Part shown: piece after piece, positions 13,601 through 28,600 of the stretch | Layout of the letters: the number at the start of each line of letters is the position of its first letter | How positions within the stretch are numbered: position 1 is the first letter of the stretch | Source of the DNA: Sialis fuliginosa | Lineage: Eukaryota; Arthropoda; Insecta; Megaloptera; Sialidae | NCBI GenBank assembly: GCA_961205875.1 | Contig: OY540821.1 | Span: 2,728,001-2,792,000, forward strand | Length of the DNA: 64,000 bases | Direction: 5' to 3' | Notes under the pieces: generated by a model | Told to the model about the DNA's origin: nothing | Database searches by the model: none | Seen by the model: the letters and a program-made list of their open reading frames with translations, nothing else | Made by a program: the position numbers and the translations under genes

Positions 13601-16600
13601 TTTAAATTTGTATTTTTTCCTATTTTTGTCATATTCGTATAATAGTTTTTATAAGATAGTGGCACCAGTCTTGGCAAGGACCCCAGTAATGGCAAATTTT
13701 AAATTAAATGTACTGAATTAGAAATATGTGTTGTTATTTGATTACTACCATTTCTGAATATTAATCTATATACATTTAACTGTCTTACAGCGTGATTTGA
13801 TAACAATCGGCCGATAGGTGTCAAAATGGTGGACACTTAAACTAATTATTAGTATAATTTATTTATTAATTATTATATTATCATAGCAACTGCTTTACAT
13901 TGTTTCAAATTTGATGATTCTTTCTTTTACATCTTTTGTGTCGTAGTACTTATCATTTTGTAATACATTATCAAGTGTCCATCACTGCGTGCTCATTACT
14001 GGTTTTACCTTTGCCATTACTGGAGAAAAAACATGAACAAAATAAAAGGCTATAATTCAGAAAAAAACAAACTATATTTACGGACTTTGGTAATTAAATT
14101 GATTAAATAAAGAGTTACTTGTTTTATTAGTAACATGACTTCATGAGAATTACAAAAAACAAGCCCATTAATCAAAAAAAACCGAAAACTTGCTCTTATA
14201 GCAGCCATAACTGGTGCCTTTACCTTATATTTTTATTATTTCATAAATTAAACTATTATTTACATTTAACAATAACTTTTTTCTATTACGCCAGAATAAA
14301 ATGAAAAAATATAAAAATAGTTTCAGTTTCTTGACCTTGTCGATGATTTTCATTGTTAATTGTATTTTGATCTATTTATAAAAATAATTCTTGTGGAAAT
14401 AATTTGATTAATTAATTATAAATTATTGATTTAATTCTTTAAGTGCTGGACCGATTCTGACGAAATTTACTCCAACATGTTCCGTGAAATCTCAGGGTAC
14501 ATATAATTACGTTATCACTCAAAAATGCCGAGCAGTATATATCACATCTTTTTAATATAAATTTTAAATACAAATTAAATTTTACGTCAAATACAGAGAT
14601 AAAAAAGTGTAATTTATTAACAAAAGGAAAAGATTTATTATAAATAAAAATAACATACGACAAATAAACAAACATCAAAGTCAAATTTTGTGTACGTTTT
14701 TTTATAATTTCATTGTATTACCTTTTTTATCACAATAATGTTTAAGTGTAGTACAAATTATGATTTACTTTAATTGTTTTGTAGCTAGACATAATAAATA
14801 TATTTTAGTATCTAATATTAAATGAAATATTATAAATTAATTGATAAAAAAAAAACAATACAAGTTTTGAAACTTCCGCGATGATCTTGATATGGCTTCT
14901 GGGTGTAAATCGCATCAGCTTGATCGGCCGGTAACACGACCAAACTGACACCCAGAAGCCAAGATTTATAAAAAAACAATTTAAAAAAATAAGTTTTCGA
15001 TAATTCATATACCTAAATAAAAATAAAATCTAGAGGCGTTTATAAGTAGGTATTTATTTCATGTAATATGTATTCATTTAAAATATAATAAAATCTTGTT
15101 TTTTTTTTTTAATTTGTTGGATTTGATCCTTGTCAAATTCAATAAATTAACAAATAATCAAAAAGCATAGGTAAAAGATTATTGTTTTCCATACCGGGTG
15201 TTCCAGACCACCCGTCCACTATGTTTTACGCCCAAACTATTGAAGATAGAGTTTTATGATAAAAAATTTACTATATATATCGACCCTAAAGAATTTCAGG
15301 AAAATGTTTTCAACCCCCTAAAACTCCTCCTTGGGGGGTATTTTGAGAGGTACATGCCCGTTTCTCAGCAAAATCAAATGAAACTGTATATCCAAAAGTA
15401 GATAATTTTAAAGATCATACAAAAGTAAGAAACTTTTGTAGAAAAAATTTTTTCGAACATTCTTTTGTTTAGAAAATATGGCGACTTGATCCTAAATTTT
15501 AGGGTTTCACTAAAATTGCTCTAGTTTCGTTAAATATTAATGAAATTTTATTTTTAAAATTTGTTTTGAAAGTAGAAATAACGAAAATTTCTAATGATGT
15601 ATGATTATTTGAGATTTGGATAATTTAAAGTGTCATACGCGACATATCAAAAATTCAAAACTTCAATTGGGAATAATTCAAAATTTTTAAATGGAATGGT
15701 ATATCAATTAGTACTTTATCTTAAAAAATATATTTAAATTAACAACTTTTGTTATGAAAATTATAAATTTTAATTAAAAAAAAAAAAAAAAATTATAATT
15801 TTAAATTTTAAATTTTCTTAGCAAAAGTTGTTAATTTAAATATATTTTTTAAGATAAAGTACTAATTGATATACCATTCCATTTAAAAATTTTGAATTAT
15901 CCCTAATTGAAGTTTTGAATTTTTGATATGTCGCGTATGACACTTTAAATTATCCAAATCTCAAATAATCATGCATCATTAGAAAGTTCGTTATTTCTAC
16001 TTTCAAAACAAATTTTAAAAATAAAATTTCATTAATATTAAACAAAACTAGAGCAATTTTAGTAAAAGCCTAAAATTTAGGATCAAGTCGCCATATTTTC
16101 TAAACAAACGAATGTTCGAAAAAAAATTTTCTACAAAAGTTTCTTACTTTTGTATGATCTTTAAAATTATCTACTTTTGGATATACAGTTTCATTTGATT
16201 TTGCTGAGAAACGGGCATGTACCCCTCAAAATACCCCCCAAGGAGGAGTTTTAGGGGGTTGAAAACATTTTCCTGAAATTCTTTAGGGTCGATATATATA
16301 GTAAATTTTTTATCATAAAACTCTATCTTCAATAGTTTGGGCGTAAAACATAGTGGACGGGTGGTCTGGAATACCCGGTATATCCATTCTATTGTTACAT
16401 TTTCTTCATGTTAAAAAAATATGTTTCCTGTAAAAAAGACCTTTATGACACCGGAAAAAATAAACATTTATTATTGTTCTCAAATTTGCTTTTAAATTAA
16501 AATTAATAAAAATAATAACAATGGGTGATTAAGTATCGATTACAACAGATTTCTTATAAGAAATTCATAACGCATAAATGTTTAACATTTTACTAAGCGT

Positions 16601-19600
16601 GCAATTTTATTATATTTTATGAATGAATATACACATAGACGTATTCTCTATGGGGTAACAGCAGTGGTGAGCAATGAAATTAATAAATTAATAAAGGGCT
16701 CGCTTATAGTGAAATAAAAAAAATTAATATTATTTATATATGGTTTATTTATAAAAATAATACATATTAGAGTGTGTCAATAAAATGAAATTACGAACTA
16801 AGTTAGTTTATGCCTAAAATAAATCCTCGCCAAAAGATTAGCGCGTTTTTCCACACATTCTCAGTGCCGGTGCAGTTGAGTTCTAGTTGTGGTGATAGAA
16901 ACATGTCTCTGTAGTGTTCTATAAGCGTTACCTTCTTGTGTTATTATACCTCAGAAGGAAGTATTTAAATCACAAATATAAATAATTCAGGCAAGACATA
17001 CACGAGTGTATGCCATAAGGGTTCCGAAGTACGTACTACGTGAAATGTTTGGAACCACTTACAGGTGCATTTTTAAGTTAGAAAAAAATATATAAAAGTG
17101 TCAAGTTCTACTAATTGAGATCTATATTTTGACACCCCACTTGCCTAGATATCAAAATAAAAAATTCGATGACGCCCCTCCCTATAATTCCAAAATTTAA
17201 AATTATATTGTTGATTTTAGTATTTGTCGTTGGTAGTCTCACCAAAGCCTTGTTACCAAATTTTTTTCAGATTTTTTGAGCCAGTAGTTACAGAGTTAGA
17301 GGGTGGGGGAAAAAAATAAAACATTGCTTTTAGCCCCCTATAAGCGCCGTTTTTGAGTTAAAAAAAAAATATGGTCATATTCTACTAATTGAGATGTACA
17401 TTTTGACATACCACATGCCTAGATATGAAAATAAAAATTTAAAATTCTATGACGCCCCTCCCTATAATTACAAAATTTAAAATTCAATTGTTGACTTCAG
17501 TATTTGTCGTTGGTAGTACCACCAAAGCCTCGTTACCAATTTTTTTTCAGATTTTTTGAACCAGTAGTTACAGAGTTAGAGGGGGGGGGGGCAAAATAAA
17601 ATACTGCTTTTAGCCCCCTACCGGCGCCATTTTTGAGTTAGAAAAAAAATAAAAAATATGGTCAAATTCTACTAATTGAGATGTACATTTTGACACACGT
17701 CTTGGTATACAATTTTTTTGTTTTTTTGGTTTTGCTTTAAAACCCCCTACAGGCACCATTTTTGATTTAGAAAAAAAATAGAAAAAGGGTCAAATTCCGC
17801 TTGTCTGGTTATACATTTTAACGTGTCACATGTCTTGGTATAAAATTTTTTTTTAACTAGCTTTAGCTTCTTATTGCCCCCCCCTGAAAAATTATTTATT
17901 CAATAAATTTGTACATATTTAACTAGAGGGTGTCGTTTTACATGTTTAGTACAAATTTCATGTTTCTAGCTTATATAGTTTACGAGTTATTTAGCTTTGA
18001 GTGAAAAGTACGGACGGACAAAAACAAAGTGAGATTAATAGGGTTTCTTCGGAACCCTAAAAAGGTAGTATTGGGTACATCCTCTGTTGATTGTAAGGTA
18101 CTTATCCGATTGTCGAGTTCAACGCCGGCAAATCAGTCGGGCCGGTCTACGTGGAAAAGCTCTGATTTGATTATATTGCAACCGGTGCCATCAAATGCTG
18201 CCGGCGTTGAACTCGACAATCGGATAAGTACTTTATAGTCAACAGAGGATGTACCCAATACTGTCTTTTTAGGTTTCCGTAGAAAACTACATAGGAAACC
18301 TTATAGTATAGAAGACTGATAACCCAAAAACAGAAATGATAATATTTTTGAAAAAAAAAATTTTCTGGACCCTCTTTCCATAGACTGAAAAGTATTTTCA
18401 ATAAAAAATTTTAACTTAATCCATTAAGTGGGATGTCTTTAGATAGGTCTCCTAAAATGCAATAAAAAATGTAATATGACATTTTGATTTTAACCCTTCA
18501 CTCACGATATATTTGCGTTCAAAGTCGTGATAAAAGCGCCCCCCCCCCCCCACCCTAATTTCTAAACTATCAATTTAAAAAATCTGAAAAAATTCAAGAA
18601 TGTAGCTTTAAATTAGTACTTTCACTAAAAATTATAACGAACACTGTCAAAATTATTTTGGACTCCCCTCCCATATACTGAAAAGTGAACTCACAATTTT
18701 TTTTAACTTAACCCATTGAGTGGGTAGTCATTGGATAGGTCTCCTAAAATGCAACAAAAAATGTTATATGACCTTTTGATTTTAACCCTTCAATCACGAT
18801 ATATTAGCATTTAAATGTCGTTATCAGAGCGTCCGTTGAAATTACTCTTGTTTATAAATCGTAATGACTACGGAAACCTATCATGTGCGTGCCCAACACG
18901 CACTTGACCGTTTTATTTTATATTTACGGCACCGGTTTTGCCGGTGTGTGGAAAAACGGTCTTACCCTGTAGTTTAATTTTAAGAGGTGCCGCAAGAGGG
19001 GGATCCCGTTTCCCATTTAAATAACATGGGGAAATGATTCTTTAGTATTGAAGTTGGTATTACTGATTCATGATAATTTGAAATTTTTTTAAGGATATTA
19101 TTTAGAAAAAGATAAAAGTGTCTATAAAATCATGACCCTCAATTCAACGTATCAAAAGTTACAGATATTCTAAGTGATTTATTTGTTAAAATGAACGTCT
19201 AAAAGGCTCTCAATACTAAACTATTGTTTTTATAAAAATTTGTTAAATGTTAATTTAATGGAAAATTTAATTCTCTATAAAAATACTCTAGAGAGGTATA
19301 AGTATAAAAAAGTTGAAACTTATAAGCGTTTTAAATTTTTTTTTTACAAAAAATAAATTTCAACGTCAATATTCTATAATAGTCCAGTCAATGAAGCAGC
19401 GATAATGGTCAAAATGAGAAATTCTCCGGAACAGCAATTTTATGGTTGATTCTTATAGATTTTGAGTCGCTGAACACGAAAAAAATAACGCGCTCGCGTT
19501 TCACCCTCAAAAATGGGGTAAAAGGGTGAATATCGAGTTTTTTCCCGTTTTTTCGATTTATTTCAAAAACTAAATTGACGATGGGGTTATATTATGTTTG

Positions 19601-22600
19601 ATATTTGTAGCTGATACCCAAATGAATCAATTGTAATTAAATACAATTTAACCAAAAAACACCCCTTCCAGCAGGGTGAATAAGCCATAAAATTGTTAAT
19701 GTTCGGTCCTAATTAGTAAAAATAGAATAACTCTGGGGGACATCATCGCACAGACTCGTATATTAGCTTAAATTCTTCCTAAAGCTCCAAAGAACAGAGA
19801 TCAACCATAATATAGCCAAATATGAATAGATGATATTAGCCAATATTAAGCAGCCTTGACTGTAGGTAAAATAAAATCTATCTCTATATACATATAAAAA
19901 TGAATGTTCGTTTGTATGAGGCTCAGTAACAACTAAACGGATTTTATTCCGGTTTTCACTAATGGATAGAGTATTTCACGAGGAAGATTTTGATTTATAA
20001 TTTGTGAATTTTAACCCGGGTAACACCGGGTCCAATACGCTAGTGTAAAATATTATGCATTGAGACTCCATCATAACTTATTTCAGTATTGGATTAAAAG
20101 GGGCTTATGTAGGGTGTTATTATTTTTTTTCAAATGAATATAGACATATGCGTATTAACTATGGAGTAATAGGGAATAGGAGTGGATAGTTTTTTTGAAA
20201 ATTTAGAATGTATCTAATTGTAAGAATAAGACATGTACATTTTGCAAGGAGATTTCATCATCTCATCATTAAAAAAAAGGGGGGGAGGGATATGGATGTA
20301 AAGGGGTACCTCTCCCATTTGGTATGGGGTAATTGGGAACTATGGGGTACCATAAAAATAACTAATATTTTTGTTTGTTAGTCGTTTGCAAATAATAATT
20401 TATATTGTCATAATATGTTTTTTTTTACTTTTTTATATTTTCTATACAATGTGTTCAGATATTATAATAATTTTTAGTAAAATTATTGATAAGGGGCCAT
20501 CCATAAATTACGTCACACGAATTTCACGATTTTTTTACCCCCCCCCCCGTTCTTGTCAAAGCTAGTCACATTTGTGAGACCCCCTCTCCCTATTGTGACG
20601 TCACATATTTTGTAATTTTACACCTTAAAATTATTTAAATGTTTAAAATGTTTACAAAAAGCTAGTATATTATATTTTGAAATGTGATGTCACGAAATTT
20701 AGGACCCCTTCCCACCCCTTGTCACACAATGTCACACTTCGTCGACTCCCCCCCCCCCCCTTAACGTGTGACGTAATTTATGGATGGCCCCTAATGATCA
20801 AATTATATTTATTATAATACAAATTATTTGTGTTTCAGAAATTGGGAGTCCAAACTGGGGCTATAGTAAGTATAAAATGGTATTTAAAAATGTCTTCTTT
20901 GGTGACATAGAGCTTTGGAACTATAACTTCTTACAATGAAAATCCGATTCAAATCGATTAAATTCATTGGTAAAAAATAATTAAAAAGTAATTAGTTAAA
21001 AATACTAAACTCAGATTTATATGGAAGAGGGGGGGGGGGGGGGGGGAGGAAGTGATTGATAAAAATAATTTGGCGATTTTCGTGGACGTATATGATACAT
21101 TTCTGACGTAAGCAAATTCGTATGATATTTTTTTCATATAAATAAAAACAATTTACTCGTAAAGTTTCACAAAACCACATTGTATTTTTCAATTAGGATT
21201 TTTAATTATTACCACAACAAAAAAATTATTTATGATGTTATTGTTCCAATAATTGGCACACTTGCACACATTTGATACCTAATTAAACATATATTTAATA
21301 AAGCATAAACTTATAACTTTATGTGCATTTTAACTTATCAGATCATTCAGAAGCTATAAAATACTTCCCGGGAAATTTCAGATCTGAAGTGATCTCGGTT
21401 GATCTTAATTTTGGAACAAATCAGATCTTTGTAGATAAATAAACTTTTGTCTACCTTAAATAACAAATACACATATATACTATATAGAAACCTTGTTTAT
21501 AATTTAATCAATTAAAAAAAATTGTACAGAAACGTATTGAATGATATTTGAGGCCCGTGTATTAAATTTATAAATAAATTCACAACTCACCCCCTGTCAC
21601 AGATGAAGGGTCATTCGATCCAGCGGGAAAAATACTTCGGGATACTAGGGATGTGGGGGGCAAAACAACCCTCTATCTAGCACAGGAGTCGAGATATTTA
21701 CGATTTTCTATAATGAATACCATAAGTAGCGAAACAGAGAAAAATTCACCTAGTATCTCGAAGTATTTTTCCCGCTGGATCGAATGAGACCAATTACAAC
21801 CCTTCATCTGTGACAGGGGGTGTGTTGTGAATTTATTTATTAATTTAATACACGGGCCTCAAATATCATTCAATATGTTTCTGTACAATTTTTTTTAATT
21901 GATTAAATTATAAACAAGGTTTCTATATAGTATATGTGTATTAATTTGTTATTTAAGGTAGACAAAAGTTTATGTATCTACAAAGATCTGATTTGTTCCA
22001 AAATGAAGATCAACCGGGATCACTTCAGATCTGAAATTTTTTCCCGGGTTATTACATACATATTTTTCTATTTTATTTTCACAGGTCCATTCCCAATAAC
22101 AGGCCTGTGTCCTAGTAACCAGGTTGTAAGAATGGGTTGTGTTTTGTGTATCTGTACACACGCAGGGTCTTTGAAATGGTGTACACGAGATCTTTGTAAA
22201 ATTGGTGAGTAAAATAAACTAATTTGTCATTTAACCCTTTAAACGCGACCATTTAGCGAAACACTTATTCCTAAAAATGTGTAAAATTTCCCTAGAATAA
22301 TCAAAGTGGTCAAAATTTTTGTTATTTTCATTTTCTTTACATTACAATTTCCACGGTGTTTTCGAGTCGTGCGTGGAAAGGGAAAAAATACAATAGACTT
22401 TTGTCGATTTTCGCGTCCAAAGGGTTAAAATTATGCCTTGACTCGAAATTGAAAAGAGAAAGAATCAAACTGATATGAAACGAAACTAACTTGGTTATTT
22501 AAACACTAAACTGGATAAAAAATTAAAATTACTTGAAATTGTAAAAAAAATATAAGCTACATACTAGTGATGTAACGAATATTCGCACATTTTTTAACAT

Positions 22601-25600
22601 TCGCATTCGCAAAAAAAGTGCGAATATTTTTGCGAATATTGCTCGTTTTTGTAATAATAAAAAAAATATTTTTTTTATCTTTTATATTAAATAATTATTT
22701 TTAAGAACTTAGGAACAGTCAATATTTATTTTTACTTCCATGTTCTGAAAGAAATGAAAGTATTGTAATACCGTCGAAAAATCGTGTACGAGATAAGAGC
22801 AGATTCTGATTGTACTAACTTCAAAAAGTTAAGAAAGGTTGATTTCCTCATGCCTGCTTTGCGTTTGTGTGTCTGGAGGTAGAATTTTCTTTCGTTCACG
22901 ATAACTACTGAAAAAATGCTCCGATTTGAATTATTTTTGGGGGAAATGTTTTTTATAGTAAGTACTCCAGCAAATTAAATAATACAATACGTTTGAAGAG
23001 GGGGGAAGGTATGGATCATGCTCCAACTCCTAAAAAAGTAATAAAATTAAAGCAAATTAAATAATTTTTTTAGGGTAGAAGGGATTATCAGAACCATGCT
23101 CCCCCCCCAAATTTTTTTTTTCAATTTAATACTTATTAATATTAAAATTTACAAAAACAAATTGTTGAGGGGGCTTTTAGGCCTTAATGCTCTTCTAAAA
23201 GTGAAAAAATATGAAAAATAAAATTTATAATAAAAAAAGTCAATATTCGCATTCGCATTCGCATTCGCGAATGTCGGACGCTAATATTCGCACTCGCATT
23301 CGCGAATGTTTAAAATCACACATTCGTTACATCACAATTACATACAGATATACAAGTTTTAAGGCTTCTTCGGTGATCTTAATATGGATCTTGGCTTCTG
23401 AATGTAGACCGCAACGGTTTGGTCATGTTATCGGCTAACGTTTTGTTACATATTGCAGTGGACATCTCCATGGCTCTTCTTTTAGAAGAGCCCTGAAGAT
23501 GTCCGTTAATAACATATGAAAATATATTCAGGTGCGTTTTAAGAAAAATTTCGAACTAATATTTTTAAATAAAATTGTATAAAAATTAAATGGTTAACTA
23601 ATTCCAAGTAATTTATATAAACACTATCGGTTTGTTGAATAATTAACTGCATTTGGTGAATTTAACACGAGGAAGCACTGTGCATTTACTTGGCAGATGT
23701 TTTTTTTTGTTAGTAGGATTTGTATTTGATAATAGTCATAACCATATTTTTCGTTTGTTGTAGATTGGAACCTGCCTTTTTTGCCTTACAGTAAGTACCC
23801 ATTAATAATTTTAATTATTATTTATAAATCAATTATTACTGTTTTCAGATTATCAGCCAATGGTGCATCCATATTTACCTCGTGAGTATTATACCAATTA
23901 TAAAATAATAAATGAACTAAACAAAGAAGTGTTAACAAAAATTAATGTATCAATTTGAGTCCTAGCCGCTGATTTCTCATAAATTTTACTGAAATTGACT
24001 TTTGTATCGCAAACGACGATATCATGAAACAAATACGTGTAGCCCTGATATATGTATATACATATATACATTTATACATACATATTTACATATATGTATA
24101 TCACATGAATATTATTGAGATAACGACATCGTTCTCAAATTTAAATCTTTATTAATAGCCTGACGATGATTCTGTGAATCGAAAGCTTGCGTTTACCTCT
24201 TCTTAAATAATTTTTTTTTGTTTAAGTTTGTTTTTATTTTTCTGTATATACCTATATATCTCTAAATAGTTACAAAGAAGACACTTTTATCGTAAAACAT
24301 GTTTAATATTTAATTTTTTGTGTTAAAATGTTGGCAGGCTGCTTATTAAAAAAAAGTTAAAATTTAATAATCGAGGACCTTTTTTTTTTCTCCTAGCTTA
24401 TAAAATGTTTATACTTTTTTTACTCACATACAAAATTTGTTTATATATCTATTGTAATTATTGTACAATATTATACGAATCTTTTCTTTTATATTTTACA
24501 ATATAATTAAAAAAAAAGAAAAAAATAACGATTCTTTTTTAAAATACTGACTCGAGTCGATTCGTTCACCGAAAAGAATCGTTCTAAAAGAAAACCAATC
24601 GTTCATGAATTACATATTACATATCTCTAATCCAGTGGTTCGTTACGCAGTAAGTAATTCAATCAACTGTTTAGGGCCCCGAGGTAAAAAAACCCATCCG
24701 ATATAAGTAAAAAAATTTTTTTTGTTCTCATAATTACTTGAAGAGGGGGGCCCGCAGGGGTTATTTTAAGAAAATTTTTCAACTACTTTTTTTTTTTTTT
24801 TGCCTTTTTGCTCTATACTTTGTATATTTCTCTTACAAATTATAGTGACCTTTTTTTTGTTCTACACTTACACTTTTTTTTATTTTCTTTCTACTTGCAA
24901 TTTATTCAACTACACAAATTAGCTTTCACAACTGCTGTTTTCATTTTTTGAACTGCAGAAACAAGCTATAACTACACACTAAAATAACCCCTGGGGGTCA
25001 AATATTAATTCAACCTGAGGCTTCACTGACTACATAACTCAGTATACTTCTATCGTAACCACCAAAAATTGTTTTTATTCTATAAAAAAACACCTTCTTC
25101 TGTAAAATGTTGCTTACGATATATTTCGGCGATTAGGGTTCGATATGGAAGATAAAATAAACAATATAAAATAGAAATATGTAACACAATTGTTACATAT
25201 TTATGCTTGCAAAAATTTTATGCATAATAAAAAAACGTATAATTTTTAAGTTAATAGGTTACAACTTTTACAAAGTAAAGTAGTCATAGACATAGAGAAT
25301 GGACCAGGCATCTGACTCGAACACAGAACCGTGTCAAAAGAAAGAGATAGAAACAGATTTGGAATAACTGTGTAACTCTATGTCTATGTTCCAAACTACA
25401 CTGCATCTCTCTCTCCTTTTTTGAACAGATGTTACACCATTGAGTTAATACAGAATACACTGTCCATTCTCTATGTCTATGAAAGTAGTTTATTTTCACA
25501 TTAGCATCGCCATCTATAAGTAATGAAATAAACCTTATCGCATAGACATAGAGAATGGACCAGGCATCTGACTCGAGAGCAGAGTCGTGTCAAAAGAAAG

Positions 25601-28600
25601 AGATGGAAACAGGTTTGGAATATACTTGTCCTTTTTTTAAACAGGAGTGTAACTATTTCATTCTTAGTTCCGAACATTAAAAATATTCATAAATATTATC
25701 ATAATACATATATTAATCTACTGTTGATTAATATATGATATTATTATACTATATGTATATAAAGAGGTTAAAATAATTAACGTTATAAAAAATTTTATTT
25801 AAAAAAAGAAACAATTATTGATTTCTAAATAATATAAGTTTCGAATTTTTTTAACCAATTTTAATATCTTGTTCTAATATCAAAAAAAAAAAAATTTTTT
25901 TATTAAGTAAATCTTATATGTGCTGTTTGTAAGTGCAATCTACCTCATCATTTTGTAGCAACCACATGGGAATATATTTAAAACTATTTTTTATTAATAT
26001 ATATTTAATATTTTTGGCAGCAAAAATGTTATTTTCCCGGAATATCCGTTCATAATTTTGCAAATTTCTATCAGATCAATTGATTATTTTTTTTAATTTC
26101 CTCGATGAAATATGAACCATTATAGTATGTTTTATTGTTTATATTATTTACTTTTCTAATAAAAAACTTATTGCACAAAAATCACAAGATAGATATACAA
26201 AAATATATCGGACAGAAATACTACCTTGAACTATAGTAAACTACTAATCAGATTCTTAGAAAAAGAGATAGATATATTCCAAACTACTCTGCATCTCTCT
26301 CTCACTTTTTGAACAGATGTTACACCATTGTGTTAATACAGAATGCTCTGTCCATTCTCTATAGACATAGAGTAAGTATAGACATACTTACGATATATTT
26401 CGGCGATTAGGGCTCGATATGGAAGATAAAATAAACATTATAAAATAGAAATATGTAACACAATTGTTACATATTTATGCTTGCAAAAATTTTATGCATA
26501 ATAAAAAAACGTATTATTTTTAAGTTATTAAGTTACAACTTTTACAAAGTAAAGTAGTTTATTTTCACATTAGCATATATAAGTTTTTTTAATGAAATAA
26601 ACCTTATCGAATATTTTTATTACCTATAATAATAAGGTAACTGGAACCAGTCTTAGACGCATTAAGAGCAAGGTATACAAGTACCTCTTTATTACATCAA
26701 TTTAAATACCAAAGTCTGTTTTTTTAAATTATTGCCTTTTATTTTGTTTATGTTTTTTCTCGAGTAATGGATAAAGTAAACCCAGTTATGGGCACCCACT
26801 GATGGACACTTGCAAATGATTACAAAAAAATCTAAAATAATGAATCGTAAAATTGTAAACAATATAAAACAGTTGCTTTGATAATATAATAATTAATAAA
26901 TAGATTATTTATAAATAATAAAATAGATTATTAATAAATAGAGTTATTTAAAATGCCGTATTTATTTGAGATAATTAATTATTTATTTTATAGATTACAT
27001 GCCGCCAGTTAGTCCAGTGGTACGTCCAGTTATAGACCCAATTGTACCTCCAATTGTGCAACACCCTTCAGTTGTGCCATTCTCATTCAGTAAGATAATT
27101 ACATTTTTATTAGTCGAATAAAGATTATAAAAATTTGGGGTGTATCGGAATTTTTTTCAAAAAAAAGTGTGTATGGCGGGCATTAATGGGTTAATATAAA
27201 CAAAATAGCTTATTTATTTTAATATTTCAATTTGATGTGATCCTACAGACTCAACCCTTTTTTTTTAAATATAGCTTACATCATTACCTTTAAGAGTTTT
27301 TTTTTTTTTTTTTTAAATTTATTTATTGGCATTTTTGTCAATACAGCCAGTAAGTTCTATTTATTTATTAGATTCTACCCCACACCTGACTAGGATTACT
27401 TGAAGGAAAGGGAGTTGCCTTGGGGCGATCAAGGCTGGAGACATTCACGAGGCCCGGGGATAACGGGGAATTCACTATGAATTAATTTTAGGCTCTGAAA
27501 TAAATAATGTTTAGTTATTTACACTTTAAGAGTTGAAACCTCTTTCTTATTTAAAAACGAATTAAAATTGATAAGTGAACAAATTAGTTGAAAAATTAAG
27601 GTCAGTTTATTAAGATTATAAGTAATTACAACTATACCTATGCCGAACAAAATGTAAAAAAACTACATTTGTTTTTTATTTTTATATAATAATTATTATA
27701 TGCTTATGTTTGATTTTTTAAACAAAAATAACATATATTATTTATGAATTTCTTAGACGAGAGTGATAATAAAATTTCAAAAATCCGGTAAAATCAGATC
27801 AGAATTTACCAGTTCCGGTCGGAACCGGAATAAAATCGTTAATTCCGGTACACCCCTAATAAAAATATGTATTTTTTAAACAAAATAAAAAATTGTTATG
27901 CATCTTTCTTTTCTGAAAATGGTAACAATAGTATCTGATATTTGATTAATTAATTGAGTGAAATTTAATTCAATTTTAAATAATACCTAAATAAAAAATC
28001 GATAAATATTTTATAATTAATATTTCTTTTTTTAGAATCGATACCTACAATGAAACCTGTCCCTGCACTAAGTGAGTAAAATATATACCTATTAACCCTC
28101 GAATGGTAATCATAGGGTTTCTCAGACCATACATTTTTTTATGTTTTAAATATAAATTGAGAGAAAATTAAAGATTTTCAAAGAAAATGTGTGGTACAAA
28201 AGTTGCAGGGTTAGGAGAGGGAAAACTAATGGATGTAAAAAATTTGACCTTGAGTGTATGTTTTAAGGTTATTTTGAGGTCAACTTCATTTTTTTGAATG
28301 GAAATATATTTTTTTTTGCATATTCGTATATAAAGGAAATAACTTTTGTCTAAAATTTTTTTTCCAAAAGGCTTTCAGTTTTCCAGTTTGGTTAGGCTTT
28401 CTAATTATTTTGAAGTATCTAATTATTATCATGTTGAAAAATGTATTGAAGTTGATGGTTATCACTTTGAACATTTATTATTTATATTAATAAAATATTT
28501 TTTTCTATTCTTTTTAGTTGCATTTTTTCTAGAAGATTAATTTCAGATATTTTAAAAACAAATTTTCATTACAAAATTTTTTTTGTTAAAATTGGGATTT

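Noticed and set aside
10669-20838. Extra microexons in gene A intron 1
   Set aside because: Several AG...GT pairs exist, but none gave a phase-1, multiple-of-3 exon with good donor and acceptor outside repeats.
21934-22212. 92-codon frame including exon 3
   Set aside because: The N-terminal part is the arm of a foldback and lacks coding character. The frame agrees with the module only after the acceptor at 22084.
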